Source: Panicum virgatum (Eukaryota; Streptophyta; Magnoliopsida; Poales; Poaceae). Taken from it: a DNA stretch of 64,000 bases. Shown piece after piece: positions 11,921 through 22,665 of the stretch (positions are counted from its first letter, which is position 1; every line of letters begins with the position of its first letter). The translations under genes and the position numbers were made by a program. The notes beneath the pieces were generated by a model that was not told the origin of the DNA, made no database searches, and saw only the letters and a program-made list of their open reading frames with translations. The stretch is taken from the NCBI RefSeq assembly GCF_016808335.1, contig NC_053139.1, forward strand, positions 37,816,464 to 37,880,463, written 5' to 3'.

Positions 11921-14900
11921 ATGTCGGATGTCCAGGAGCCATTGCCGTGGGGGAAGTCCTCTGCCACCGTGGCGGTTCTGGAGCAGTTGGTCGCCGACCG
12001 GCTGTTGCCGCTGAACCCCGACTCGGGGGCACCGGCGTGGATTTCCCCGCGGCCAGAGGAGACCGAGCCGAAGCCCCCCAAGGCTACATTGTGAGTTTCG
12101 TGCATCTTCATGAGCGGGGCTTCGGCGTCCCCGTCTGCAGGTTCATGCGGGCGTTGTGCGAGTACTACGGAGCGGAGCTGCATAACTTCAGCCCCAACTC
12201 CATCTCGCAGGCGGCGGTCTTCGTCGCCATCTGCGAGGGGTACCTCGGGATCGAAGCTCATTGGGATCTATGGATCCACCTGTTCCACGGTGAGCTCTTC
12301 GTCGAGAACGCGCGGGGCCAACCGAAGCGGTTCGCGTGCGCCGGTGGCCTAATGCTCCACGTGCGCCCGTACCGGAAGAACTTGTACATCCCCTGTAAGA
12401 TGATGACGAACAACGCCGGGTGGAGTCGAGGGTGGTTCTATCTACGGAACTACAGCGGCATGCTCCCGGCGTTCACCAACAGGGTTCTCCGGGAGCGACC
12501 AACGAAGTGGGACTGGGGGGTGTCGCCCCCAGCGCAGCAAGCCAAGCTCGGAGCCCTCACTGATGCGCTGGCGCACCTGGCGAAGAAGGGGTTGACAGTG
12601 GCGGATGTCATCGCAAACTTCCACCGGCAGAGGGTGATCCCTCTCATGGAGAGAGCCCTCCCGATCTTCAAGCTCACCCCCGAGACCCAGGCTTCGGGCT
12701 CGAGGACGGCGGTCGAACTGCTTCCCCACAACACCGCCGCCCGGAGGGCGAGGTACGCGGTGGCGGAGTTCCCCAATGACCCCGAGGATCTTTGCAGGAT
12801 CAAGATGCGCCTCGAGCCGGGGTACATTTCTCTGGTGAGTTTCGATTCCGAGTTCGTTGTGTGCCTTGTGCGGCCCCTTTTCTCGCCCCTGACTCTGACT
12901 TGGTTGTATTTTGCAGGGGTTGAAGTGCCACCCCTCGAGGCCCCAGTCCCGGAAGAATGCCAAATCAACCGCTTGCACATAGAGGCAGTGAAGAGGCGGA
13001 AAGACAAGGCGGAGGCGACAGCCGAGAGGAAGAGGACAGCGAAGCACAACAAGGTGTGCAAGATCGCTCGCGCGGAGGGCCACCTTCTGTGGGACGACGG
13101 GGTGACAGCGGGCACTAGTTCCCCGCCGACATATCAATGGGATGTCGACGAGGGGGCGCCGGCGGCGCCGGAAGAAACAAAGACCGCGGCGGAGTCGTCG
13201 GTGGATCCGTCCCTCGAGGGGGCGGAGCGGGAGTCATCGCCGCCGGCGGCGGGTGAGGAGTCGCCTGCGCCCCGGGTGCTGATCGGCGACGAGTCTGCGG
13301 CGGGCGCGGAGACACCCATGTTGGCAGCCCCAAGGCTCCAGGTCGACCAGAGGGCGGCACCCTCGAGATAGTCTTCGAGGGGCGGCGCAGTGCCGCGGGC
13401 CCGAAGAAGCGGTACGGGCGAGCGGAGCATGAGCGCTCGATCCGGGTAAGTGGACTTGGATTTCGTTCCTGTTGTCTGCTTGATCGATTTCCAATCCTGT
13501 TGTCCTCAACTTTTGTTCCCCGATTTCCAGCCCCGGGGCCATTGCCAGGGATGCGGTCCTGCTCGCCCCAATCAAGGCCCTCAAGACCGGGGCACGCAGC
13601 ATGCCGCATACGGTGCCGCAGCCCCTGCCTGCCGTGGACCTCGTGGCGGAGGCCGCGAAGCTGCGGGAGGCGATGGCTCGAGGGGCCCAGGCGGCCCAGC
13701 AAGCTCGAGCACAAGAGGATGGAGGCGACGTCGGCCAAAGCGGTGCTGAAGCAGACGCTCAGGCTAATGCCGTGGGGGAGACCGGCCGGGGCGGCGCGGA
13801 CGGCGCCGCCCGGCCGGACATCGAAGTTGAGGCCGGTCAGGGCGACGCAGCTAGCGGTGCCCGACCGGTTACAGGGGAAGAAACTGGTTGGGGTGCGCAG
13901 GAGCGCCCCGCCAGTCATGCGGAGGTGGAGACCCTCGTACTCGAGCCCCCGAGGGCTGAGGTCGAGAGCGTCGTAGAGGAGGAGGCGGCGCTAAGGGCGC
14001 CAGGAGTGGAAGGAGCCCCCGTCTCGGAGCCCACCGAGGCCCGGGGCGAGGGTATCGTCGCGGCGGTGCCGGTGCAAATGGCGCAAGGGAGCGTGGTGCC
14101 GGTGGTGCAGCTGTCGGACAGCAGCGAGGAATACGGGGATTCGATGGGCATCGACCCTGCTACTGCGGCAAGCGCCGCCGCGCACATCACCGAGTTCGCA
14201 TCGGCCAACGCGGATGTGCTCGAGGCGGGGACGTCCGAGGGGCCTCATCACGGGGTGATCATCCCGTCCGAGCTCCCCGCGGAGTTTCTCCGAAAAGAGC
14301 AAGAGGAGGAGGACGCCTGGAACGCGCAGTTCGACGTCGGCCGCGAGATCTTGCAAGCCCTCGGCCGCGCCTTCCAGCTCAATCAGAAGATGGATTACCA
14401 GGTCAGCAAGGTAAATGCTTTTCCCCTAAAAATTGCTCGGATTCGATTTGACTTTAACGTGCTTTTACCCACGCCCTTCCACTTTCAGCGGCTGCGGGAA
14501 ATCACTCGCGAAAAGAGCGCCGAGATGACCCGGCTGTACTCCCAGATGAGCTGGCTCGGGCAACACAACGCCGAGCTAGTGCTCAAGAATATTGAAGCCA
14601 ACACTAAAATGGCAGATCTGGGAGCTCGTCAGCAGGCGCTAGAGGAGGGTTTGGCGCTAGAGGAGGGTTTGGCGCAGGTTACCGGCGAGCGTGACGTCCA
14701 GAGGGCCGCAGCGGAGCAGAAGGTTCGGGAAGCCGAGGCGCAGACTGCCGAGCTGCAACGCCTTCGAACGGCGATTGAGGAGAAGGCTCGGGAAGCCGAG
14801 GCGCAGAGCGCCGAGCTGCAACGCCTTAGAACAGTGCTCGAGCAGCAGGAAACCGAGCTTCTTCACAAGGAGGTGACCGTTGTCACGCTCTCCGGGACCC

Positions 14901-15706
14901 TCCAGGAAAAGGGCAAGGCCCTTGAGGAGAAGGAGGTGGCCATCCAGAATGTGGGGGCCGCCCTTAAGGAGAAGGAAGACTCCTTGTCCTCGCTCGAAGA
15001 GGCCACTCGAGTCCAGAGGGAGGAGGCGCAGAAGAGCATCATGGGTAAGTACCTTCGAGTTTTTGTTGGTTTATTTCTTTTCGCTACTTACGCTGATTCC
15101 CTTTGCTCAGAGCTGAGGCAGAAGGTGGCGGATGAGTCCGCGGCGAAGGAAGCAGTCCACACCGCACTCACGGCGGTGCAGGTGGAATTTGCTGAGCTGG
15201 AGCAGACCACCGTGAGCGTTTGCCAAGGGCTCGAGGGGGAGGGTGCCTTCTCGGGTAGTTCGGTGATCAGCCGCCTGCGAGCGCTAAGTGGTCGGATTGT
15301 TGAACACGCCAAGAGCACCTTCCCCCTCGGTGTCCTGCGGGCCCTCGCCGTGGCCTCGACACACTACCTCATGGATCTCCATAGGGACGCCGCGTCGGCC
15401 ATTATGGACGACGCCGACGCAGCCGCGGAGGAGTTCGCCACAGTCCTCGCCAGGAAGCTCGAAGCTGACATCCCTCCCATAGCCGAATTCGACGACGCTG
15501 AAGACCCGCAAGGGGGGATGGTAGCCTATAGGGAGTCTGGGCCTCGAAGCCCATGTAATAGATTAGCGTTTATTATAATCACACTTTGTAATCATATCTA
15601 TGAATATAAGATATTCGTTTTCGTTAAATCGACTTTGTGGCCCATCGAGGCCTTGTACGTTCGAGCCCGCGTTTTCTTTACTCCACTTCCGTGTTCTCGG
15701 ACGTGA
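11921..15706 (+). pseudogene. Antisense ORF of the Tat element (gypsy-type 'transposase' family), degenerate
   Basis: A plus-strand gene opposite to gag-pol. The start at 11921 opens with MSDVQEPLPW. After about 57 codons the frame shifts at a C run near 12074-12080, and the conserved part continues in the frame of 11947-13371 with HERGFGVPVCRFMRALCEYY. That block is typical of the 'putative gypsy type transposon' domain found in grass Tat elements. The C-terminal half (13601-15706) is a long coiled coil rich in Glu, Ala, Arg and Leu, with a 21-residue (63-bp) unit repeated at 14726 and 14789. Candidate GT-AG introns are 12835-12916, 13446-13530, 14411-14488 and 15045-15110. The last two keep the frame. 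The first two do not join in frame as the sequence stands, so this copy is probably broken. The tail after about 15550 looks like 3' UTR. The function of this family is unknown despite its name. Confidence 0.7.
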
Positions 15707-16122
15707 CTTAGATAAACTTCTGCGAGGAATTTCGCGTTCATAAGCAACGTAGGTGTAGGGTGGAGAGAGGGGTGCCGTATCCCGGAGGCGTATGCGGCCC
15801 CACGACTCGGCCGGCCCCGTACCGTAGTTGCTTACGCCTCGCGTCCGTTTTTTCCAAGTGTACGAGAAGCTTAGAGGCGAGACGGAAGTTTTTCGAAAAA
15901 ACGTTGGCGATTTTTGGGGACGTTCGGGGGTTCCCCCCGTAATAGCCCCCGAGGGAGGCTTGGCTTTGCCGAGGGTAAAGACAGGCGTACCTCAGTGTTT
16001 GTGAGCATCCGAGCCTTCGAGGGTCTGGAAGGTTCCCAAAAATAAACAAGTAAAGCGTACTTCTTTATTATTTCGGGAAATCGAGAATACAAGTACAAAC
16101 GATGTACAAATAGCTCGGAATT
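15707..16122. other. Gap between convergent antisense gene and pol
   Basis: The antisense gene (plus) and pol (minus) converge here. The stretch contains a 'tagcccccgag' polypurine-like core at about 15943-15954 and no coding region of its own. Confidence 0.6.
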
Positions 16123-19100
16123 CTAAGGATAGAAGCGACGTAGCTGTTGTACGTTCCAAGCGTTGGTGAGGACTTCGCCTTTGTTGTTCGCCAGCTTGTA
16201 CGTGCCGGGTTTGAGTACCTCGGCGATTATGTACGGTCCTTGCCATGGCGGTGAGAGCTTGTGGCGGCCCCTGTTGTCCTGTCGAAGCCTCAGCACCAAG
16301 TCCCCTTTGTCGAGGTCTCGGCATCGGACTCTCTGTGCCTGATACCTTTGTAAAGACTGCTGGTAGCGCGCAGAGTGTAGGAGCGCCACATCTCGAACCT
16401 CGTCCACTTGATCCAGCGAGTCCTCGCGGGCTCGCTGGTTTTGCTGCTCTTGGTATGCTTTAAGCCTTGGCGACCCATACTCCAAGTCAGTGGGGAGTAT
16501 GGCCTCGGCGCCATAGACGAGGAAGAACGGGGTAAAGCCCGTGGCTCTGCTCGGGGTCGTCCTCAGGCTCCAAATGACCGAGGGTAGCTCCGTGAGCCAT
16601 CTCCGGCAAAATCTGTTCAACTTGTTGAAGATTCTTGGCTTCAGCCCCTGGAGGATCATGCCATTGGAATGCTCCACTTGCCCGTTCGTCTGTGGGTGTG
16701 CCACAGCCGACCAGTCCACACGTATGTGGAAACTGTCGCAGAACGCCAAGAACTTCTTGCCTGTGAACTGGGTGCCGTTGTCGGTGATGATCGAGTTCGG
16801 GATTCCGAACCTGAAGACGATGTCGGTGAAGAATAGAACCGCTTGCTCGGATTTGATCTTGCCGATGGGTTGAGCCTCGATCCACTTGGAGAATTTGTTG
16901 ACTGCCACCAGCAAGTGGGTGAAGCCCCCGGGCGCCTTCTGCAGCGGACCGACGAGGTCCAGCCCCCACACTGCGAAAGGCCATGTAATGGGAATGGTCT
17001 GCAGAACGTGCGCAGGGAGGTGCGTTTTCCGAGCGTAAAATTGGCAACCCTCGCAGGTCCGCACGACGTCGGTGGCGTCGGCGACGGCGGTGGGCCAGTA
17101 AAAACCTTGCCGAAACGCGTTACCCACGAGGGTACGTGGCGCGGCATGGTGGCCGCAGACGCCAGCGTGGATGTCGCGGATCATCTCCTTGCCCTCGGGG
17201 ATGGGGATGCATCGCTGTAGGATTCCCGAGGGACTGCGCTTGTACAGCTCGTTGTCGATTAGGGCGAAGGACTTGGCCCATCTAGCGAGGCGCCGCGCCT
17301 GAGCGCGGTTCGAGGGTAGGTCCCCTCGAATCATCCAGTCAAGGTAATGGACGCGCCAGTCTCGCGAAGTGGGGGCCTCATCGACTTCCATTGCTTCGGC
17401 CTCATTCATAGAAGAGGAGGAGGTCTCGAAGTCAATGTCCATGGGCTCGACCTCGTCCACCGGGGGGTTCCCTCCGGAGGGCCCGGTGGACGAGGGGTAT
17501 GGCTCCGTCGGATCCTTGAATTCGACAGAGGGCTTGGTGATGTCGCGAGCGAAGATGTTCGGGGCGACGGTGGTCCACCCCGACGCAATCTCGGCTAGTT
17601 CATCGGCATCCTCGTTGTACTTGCGCGGGACATGACTGAGTTCTAGGCCGTCGAACTTGTCTTCGAGGCGGCGCATTGCATTGCAGTATGCCTCCATCTA
17701 CGAGTCGTGGCAGCTAGACTCCTTCATTACTTGGTCGATGACGAGTTGAGAGTCACCGCGCACGTCGAGGTGTTTGACGCCGAGCTCGATGGCGATGCGG
17801 AGGCCACTGAGGAGGGCCTCGTACTCTGCCATATTGTTAGACGCAGGGAAGTGCAATCGTATCACGTACCGCATGTGTTCTCCGAGGGGTGAGATGAAGA
17901 GAAGGCCGGCGCCGGTTTTCATCACCGACCCGTCGAAGTACATAGTCCAGCATTCGGCCTGGATTTGTGGTGGGGGTAGCTGAGTGTCCGTCCACTCAGC
18001 CACGAAGTTAGCCAAGATTTGGGACTTGATTGCTTTGCGGGGAGCGTAGGTGAGAGTTTCTCCCATCAGCTCCACAGACTATTTGGCAATTCTACCCTCG
18101 GCTTCCCGGTTGCGGACTATCTCTCCCAAAGGGAAAGACGAGACCACGGTGACGGGATGGGCCTCGAAGTAGTGGCGCAGCTTGCGCCGAGGCAAAACTA
18201 CTGCGTAGAGCAGCTTCTAAATCTGTGGATAGCGTGTCTTAGTTTCAGACAACACCTCGCTGATGTAGTACACCAGCCGTTGGACGGACAGGGCACGGCC
18301 CTCCTCTTGTCTTTCGACAACGACCACCGCGCTGACCACTTGAGTCGTCGCAGCTACGTACAAAAAGAGGGGCTCACCATCCGTCGGTGGTGTGAGAATG
18401 GGGGCATGAGTGAGCGATGCCTTCAGCCTGTCGAGGGCTTCTTGGGCTTCGGGGGTCCACGTGAAGCGCTCGGTTTTCCTCAAGAGTCGATACAGGGGTA
18501 AGCCTTTCTCGCCGAGACGCGAGATGAACCGGCTGAGGGACGCTAGGCATCCCATGACCCTCTGTACCCCCTTTAGGTCTCAGACCGGTCCCATCCGAGT
18601 GATGGCCGAGACTTTGTCAGGGTTGGGTTCGATGCCCCGCTGGGAGACAATGAATCCCAAGAGCATGCCTCGAGGCACCTCGAACACGCACTTCTCGGGG
18701 TTGAGTTTTACCCCTTTGGCCCGTAGGCAATCGAATGCGATCCTAAGATCGGCAACCAGGTCGTCCGCCTTCCTGGATTTTACAACGATATCGTCGACAT
18801 ATGCCTCTACGTTCCACCCGAGATTGTCTCCAAAAACGTGGAGCATACACCGCTGATAGGTAGCTCCAGTGTTTCTGAGGCCAAAGGGCATCGTGGTGTA
18901 GCAGTACATGCCGAAAGGTGTGATAAAAGAGGTCGCGAGCTGGTCGGACTCTTTCATCTTGATTTGGTGGTAACCGGAGTAAGCATCAAGAAAGGATAAA
19001 AGTTCACACCCCGCAGTAGAATCTACAATCTGATCGATTCGTGGCAAAGGAAAGGGAACCTTCGGACATGCTTTATTTAAACTAGTGTAATCTACACACA

Positions 19101-19383
19101 TCCTCTAGTTTCCGCTCTTTTTCTTTACTAATACAGGATTAGCCAGCCACTCGGGATGGAATACCTCCTTGATGAATCCGGCCGTCAGAAGTTTCTGCAA
19201 CTCCTCGCCAATCGGCCGGCGCTTGAGCTCGTCGAAGCGTCACAGGCGCTGCTTCAGCGGCTTGGAGTTGGGTCGGATATCAAGTGAGTGCTCGGCGACC
19301 TCCCTCGGTATGCCAGGCATGTCCGAGGGGCTCCACGCAAAGATGTCTGCGTTGGCGCGGAGAAAGTCGACGAGCACCACTTC
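16123..19383 (-). pseudogene. pol: Tat pol: reverse transcriptase, RNase H, integrase (nonsense-broken)
   Basis: It continues gag-protease in the same frame. Reverse transcriptase (about 19350-18580) shows LNKACPKVPFPLPRID, the SFLDAYSGYHQI block and the catalytic YVDD near 18795. RNase H covers about 18555-17698 (YFDGS and AEYEALL blocks). Integrase covers 17697-16123: an HHCC zinc finger (GHH..CEGC), then catalytic D in GLDLVGP, D in TDNGTQF and E in QVEHSN, with a C-terminal module ending LRRFYP. In-frame stops lie at 19384-19386, 19240-19242, 19105-19107, 18580-18582, 18217-18219, 18079-18081 and 17698-17700. There is no frameshift over the whole 6.1 kb. All seven are TAG or TGA, the kinds that one C-to-T or G-to-A change creates. 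The integrase part is still open. Confidence 0.9.
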
Positions 19384-22200
19384 CTATTTGCTGTCGAGAG
19401 TGGCGCTGATCTGTAACGCCTTGTCGTCAGAGCGATTCGGGTCGAGGGGCACCTTCTTGATACCCTCAGCGGGTTCGAAGCTCCCGGCATGTCGGTGCGT
19501 GGAGTCCAAGGCCTCGCTTGCCATTTTATCGAGGGTGGCTGCGAGGGCCTCGTCCTCCACTTGAGCCTCCGCGTGCTCAACGCACTCGACGTCGCACTCG
19601 TAGACGTGCTCGAACAAAGAGCCGACGGTGATGACGCCCTTCGGACCCGGCATCTTCAGCTTGAGGTAGGTGTAATTGGGAATGGCCATGAACTTGGCGT
19701 AGCAGGGGCGGCCAAGGATGGCATGATAGGATCCCCGAAACAACACCACCTCAAAGGTGAGTACTTCCTTGCGGAAGTTGGCTGCCGTGCCGAAGCAGAC
19801 AGGCATATCGATCTGGCCGAGGGGTTGGACGCGCTTCCCCGGCGCAACGCCATGAAATGGCGACTTACTGGGACGAAGCTTGTTCAGTCCAATCCCCATG
19901 AGTTCCAAGGTGTGGACGTACATGATGTTTAGGCTGCTGCCTCCGTCCATGAGCACCTTGGAGAAGCGGGTGTTGCCGATGATGGGGTTGACAACAAGCG
20001 GATACCATCCCGGGTGCGGGACGTAGTCGGGGTGGTCCTCGCGGCCAAAGAAAATGGTATCCTCCGACCAGTCGAGGTAGGATGGCATGGCCTTGGTGAC
20101 GGAGAAAACTTCCCTGCGCTCACGCTTGCGCTGCCGAGAGGTCATGTTCGTCGTTGGTTCTCCAAAGATGAAGAAGGCGTTCTCCACTGGGGGGAACTCG
20201 TCGTCACCACCTTTGTTGCCAGCATCCTTTTTCCTGTCCTCATCACGATGCGCGACGCGGTTGTAGTATTTCTTGAGCATCTCGCATTGCTCGAGGGTAT
20301 GATTGACCGAGCCCTTGTGGTAAGGACATGGCTTCTTAAGCATGTCGTCGAACAGGCCGCCACCGCCTTGAGGGGGGCCTTGAGGTCCTTTGTGGTCCGA
20401 GGCGACAGCGAAGGCCTCCTCAGAGTCCTCTGCCTGCCCCGATCCGCGCTGGTTTGGTGGGACCGGCTTCTTTCCCTTCCTCCCCCGCTTCTGTTTCTTG
20501 GCGGGGGCGTTGGGCTTGACGTTGCTGCCCTCCGCGGGCGCATCGTCCTTGCGCTTGTTCGGCTTATCATCGAAGATGGCACCAACAGCCTCCTCGCCGG
20601 CGGCGTAGTTGGTGGCGGCGTCGAACAACTCATTGGTGTTCGCGGGTCGGCTTCTCGTGAGCTCATGCACCAGGTTCCTGCACGTCGTACCCTCGAGGAA
20701 GGCGTTGATGACCTCGACGTGGGTGACGCTGGGGAGCTCGGTGCATTGCTTGGAGAAGCGCCGCACGTAGTCGCGCAGGGACTCGTTGGGCTTCTGGCGA
20801 CACCCTTTGAGGTCCCAAGAGTTCCCAGGGCGCACGTATGTGCCCTGGAAGTTGCCCACGAAGATCTTGACTAAGTCGGCCCAGTTGTGGATCTGGTCCG
20901 CGGGCAAGTGTTCGAGCCACGTTCGTGTGGCATCAGCAAGTTGAAGGGGAAGGTTGCGGATGATGACCGCGTCTTCCGTCGCACCGCCTAACTGGCACGC
21001 TAGGCGGTAATCGTTGAGCCAGACTGCAGGATCGGTCTCGCCTGAGTACTTGACGAGGGTGGTGGGTTGTCGAAAGCACGGGGTAAAAGAAGCAGTTTGA
21101 ATCTCCCGGCTGAACACCCGGGTGCCCGGAGGCTCCGGTGACTCACCCCTGTCGTGCTCGGGGTCGAAGCGTCCACCCCGTCGAGGGGTGTACTTCCTGC
21201 CGCCGACGATGTAGCGGGCGTCGCCGTGTTCGGCGTGCCTGCGTGTGTCGTGGAGCCGCTCCCTCGCGGGAGGCCTTCCGATGCGGTCGTGCACCGAGGG
21301 TGCCTTCGCACCGGGCGCTACGGCAGCCTTGCCCTTCTTTGCCGGTGGGGCGTGCACAGAAGCCTCGTGGTCCTGGCGTGCAGTCCCACCGGGCTGCTCC
21401 GGGGCTTTCGAGCGCATACGAGACGCAGAGCTCTCGGCTTGCTGCACGGCAGCTTGCTCGATGAGCGCCTGTGCCTCGCGGCGCAGGTTGCGGCCCGAAG
21501 GCATCGATGGCTCAGGCATGGCTTGGAGTAGGTAGGCCGTAGCGACGAGTTTTTCACCGGTCGTCTTCAGTTCCGGAGGTTTGTTGACGTTGTCGTTGGC
21601 CAGGATGCGTTCCCGGGCAACGCGCGCCGCCGCCTGGGCATGTGCACCACGTGTGGTGCACTGCTGCTCGAGCGCGGTGCGCAGCTCCTGGGTCTGCCAG
21701 CGTTGCTCGTCGAGCTTGGCTTGAAGCTCTTTGAGCTGTGCCAGCTGGGCTTGCCGCGCCGCCGAGCTTGACGAAGAAGAAGGGGCCGCAGGCGGCACCA
21801 CCGGTTGGTTCGCCTGTGTGTCCGGCCCACTGTCCCCGTCGTCGCCAAGGGCGTTGTCGTTTTGCTCGTCCGCGAGGTCAGCCATGAAGCACTCCCGAGT
21901 GGGATTGTACTCCCCCTCACTGGAGTCCTCAGAGCAGGTGAGGCAATAAGCCATCGCGAGCTGGAACGAGCGAAAAATGTCGGGGTCGCGGACCCCGTAG
22001 TAGTCCTCGGCCTCCTCGGCCGTGAAGTTGTTCATGAAGAAGTTGATGTCGTCGGCGATTGAGCTCGCCGTTTTGGGGTAGGATTCGTTAGGAGACGACG
22101 CGATGAGGTTGCGGATCGACAGAAGATGATGACCCGGCAGATCCTCATACTCGGTGATGTTAGTACTGATTGAAGAGGCGTAGGTGGCAGCGTTGCGCAT
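19384..22200 (-). CDS. gag: Tat Gag-protease polyprotein
   Basis: This 938-residue open frame starts 465 bases inside the 5' LTR. The N-terminal third is low-complexity (Ala, Gln, Arg). A Retrotrans_gag-type domain lies around residues 400-530 (WLEHLPADQIHNWADL and the following LRDYVRRFSKQCTELP block). A basic stretch and a CCHC-like finger (CPYHKGSVNHTLEQC) follow at about 620-640. A retropepsin-like protease with DGGSSLN as the active-site loop is near residue 750. The frame ends at a TAG where pol would continue in the same frame, so the stop is most likely a mutation and not the natural end. Gag itself shows no break. Confidence 0.9.
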   Translation of the reverse strand: MRNAATYASSISTNITEYEDLPGHHLLSIRNLIASSPNESYPKTASSIADDINFFMNNFTAEEAEDYYGVRDPDIFRSFQLAMAYCLTCSEDSSEGEYNPTRECFMADLADEQNDNALGDDGDSGPDTQANQPVVPPAAPSSSSSSAARQAQLAQLKELQAKLDEQRWQTQELRTALEQQCTTRGAHAQAAARVARERILANDNVNKPPELKTTGEKLVATAYLLQAMPEPSMPSGRNLRREAQALIEQAAVQQAESSASRMRSKAPEQPGGTARQDHEASVHAPPAKKGKAAVAPGAKAPSVHDRIGRPPARERLHDTRRHAEHGDARYIVGGRKYTPRRGGRFDPEHDRGESPEPPGTRVFSREIQTASFTPCFRQPTTLVKYSGETDPAVWLNDYRLACQLGGATEDAVIIRNLPLQLADATRTWLEHLPADQIHNWADLVKIFVGNFQGTYVRPGNSWDLKGCRQKPNESLRDYVRRFSKQCTELPSVTHVEVINAFLEGTTCRNLVHELTRSRPANTNELFDAATNYAAGEEAVGAIFDDKPNKRKDDAPAEGSNVKPNAPAKKQKRGRKGKKPVPPNQRGSGQAEDSEEAFAVASDHKGPQGPPQGGGGLFDDMLKKPCPYHKGSVNHTLEQCEMLKKYYNRVAHRDEDRKKDAGNKGGDDEFPPVENAFFIFGEPTTNMTSRQRKRERREVFSVTKAMPSYLDWSEDTIFFGREDHPDYVPHPGWYPLVVNPIIGNTRFSKVLMDGGSSLNIMYVHTLELMGIGLNKLRPSKSPFHGVAPGKRVQPLGQIDMPVCFGTAANFRKEVLTFEVVLFRGSYHAILGRPCYAKFMAIPNYTYLKLKMPGPKGVITVGSLFEHVYECDVECVEHAEAQVEDEALAATLDKMASEALDSTHRHAGSFEPAEGIKKVPLDPNRSDDKALQISATLDSK

Positions 22201-22645
22201 CCTGAAGGGAAAGGGCGACGGCGAGGTCGAACCCCCCTGGGAGGCACCAGTGCTGCAGCAGATGATGGTGCCGGCGCAGATGACGCCGAGGCACGTGATG
22301 ACGAAGCGGTGGCCCCGTTGGCCGCGATGCTGAGTTGCAACATGCCAGCCTCAACCCACGTGGGGGAGCTGTGGCGTGCCGCACGGCGCCGCTCCGCGCG
22401 TGCTTGTCCCGAACGGTGGCCCGAGCGCCTGTTGCGCTGGGCTGGTGAAGTCGGAGTGACGGGGTTGCATCTGGGCGAGTGGAGCTCCATGAGGTAACCA
22501 TTACCGGTTGCTCTGAACTCAAGATTCCCGAACCAGATCACAAATCCTGCTGGGAGCGTATCCGAAACGCCCATGGGGTATGGGTTGGATCTGCCCGCCA
22601 TCCCTGGAGATCAAATGGGAACAAGAGAGAAAATGTCACGCAGCG
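22201..22645 (-). other. Tat 5' untranslated leader
   Basis: Sequence between the primer-binding site and the gag ATG. GC-rich, with no separate gene seen on either strand. Confidence 0.6.
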
Positions 22646-22663
22646 CCCCTACTTGGCGCGCCA
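22646..22663 (-). other. Primer-binding site of the Tat element
   Basis: On the element strand TGGCGCGCCAAGTAGGGG begins two bases after the 5' LTR. TGG matches the CCA end of a tRNA, and TGGCGC would fit the last bases of plant tRNA-Asp. Which tRNA is used is not certain because the match beyond six bases is poor. Confidence 0.65.
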
Positions 22664-22665
22664 AC

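Noticed and set aside
12835..12916. Firm call of intron 1 in the antisense gene
   Set aside because: Donor and acceptor look good, but removal (82 bp) breaks the frame and the unspliced frame is open, so it is only a candidate.
11947..13371. ATG at 11947 as the true start of the antisense protein
   Set aside because: The first 45 codons from it are arginine/glycine-rich and unlike the family. The frame from 11921 gives the expected N terminus, so a frameshift explains the data better.
16487..17147. Open frames in other registers over the integrase
   Set aside because: Shadows of the integrase frame with no domains.
20014..20874. Plus-strand 286-codon frame inside gag
   Set aside because: Antisense shadow of a GC-biased coding region; no motif, no family resemblance.
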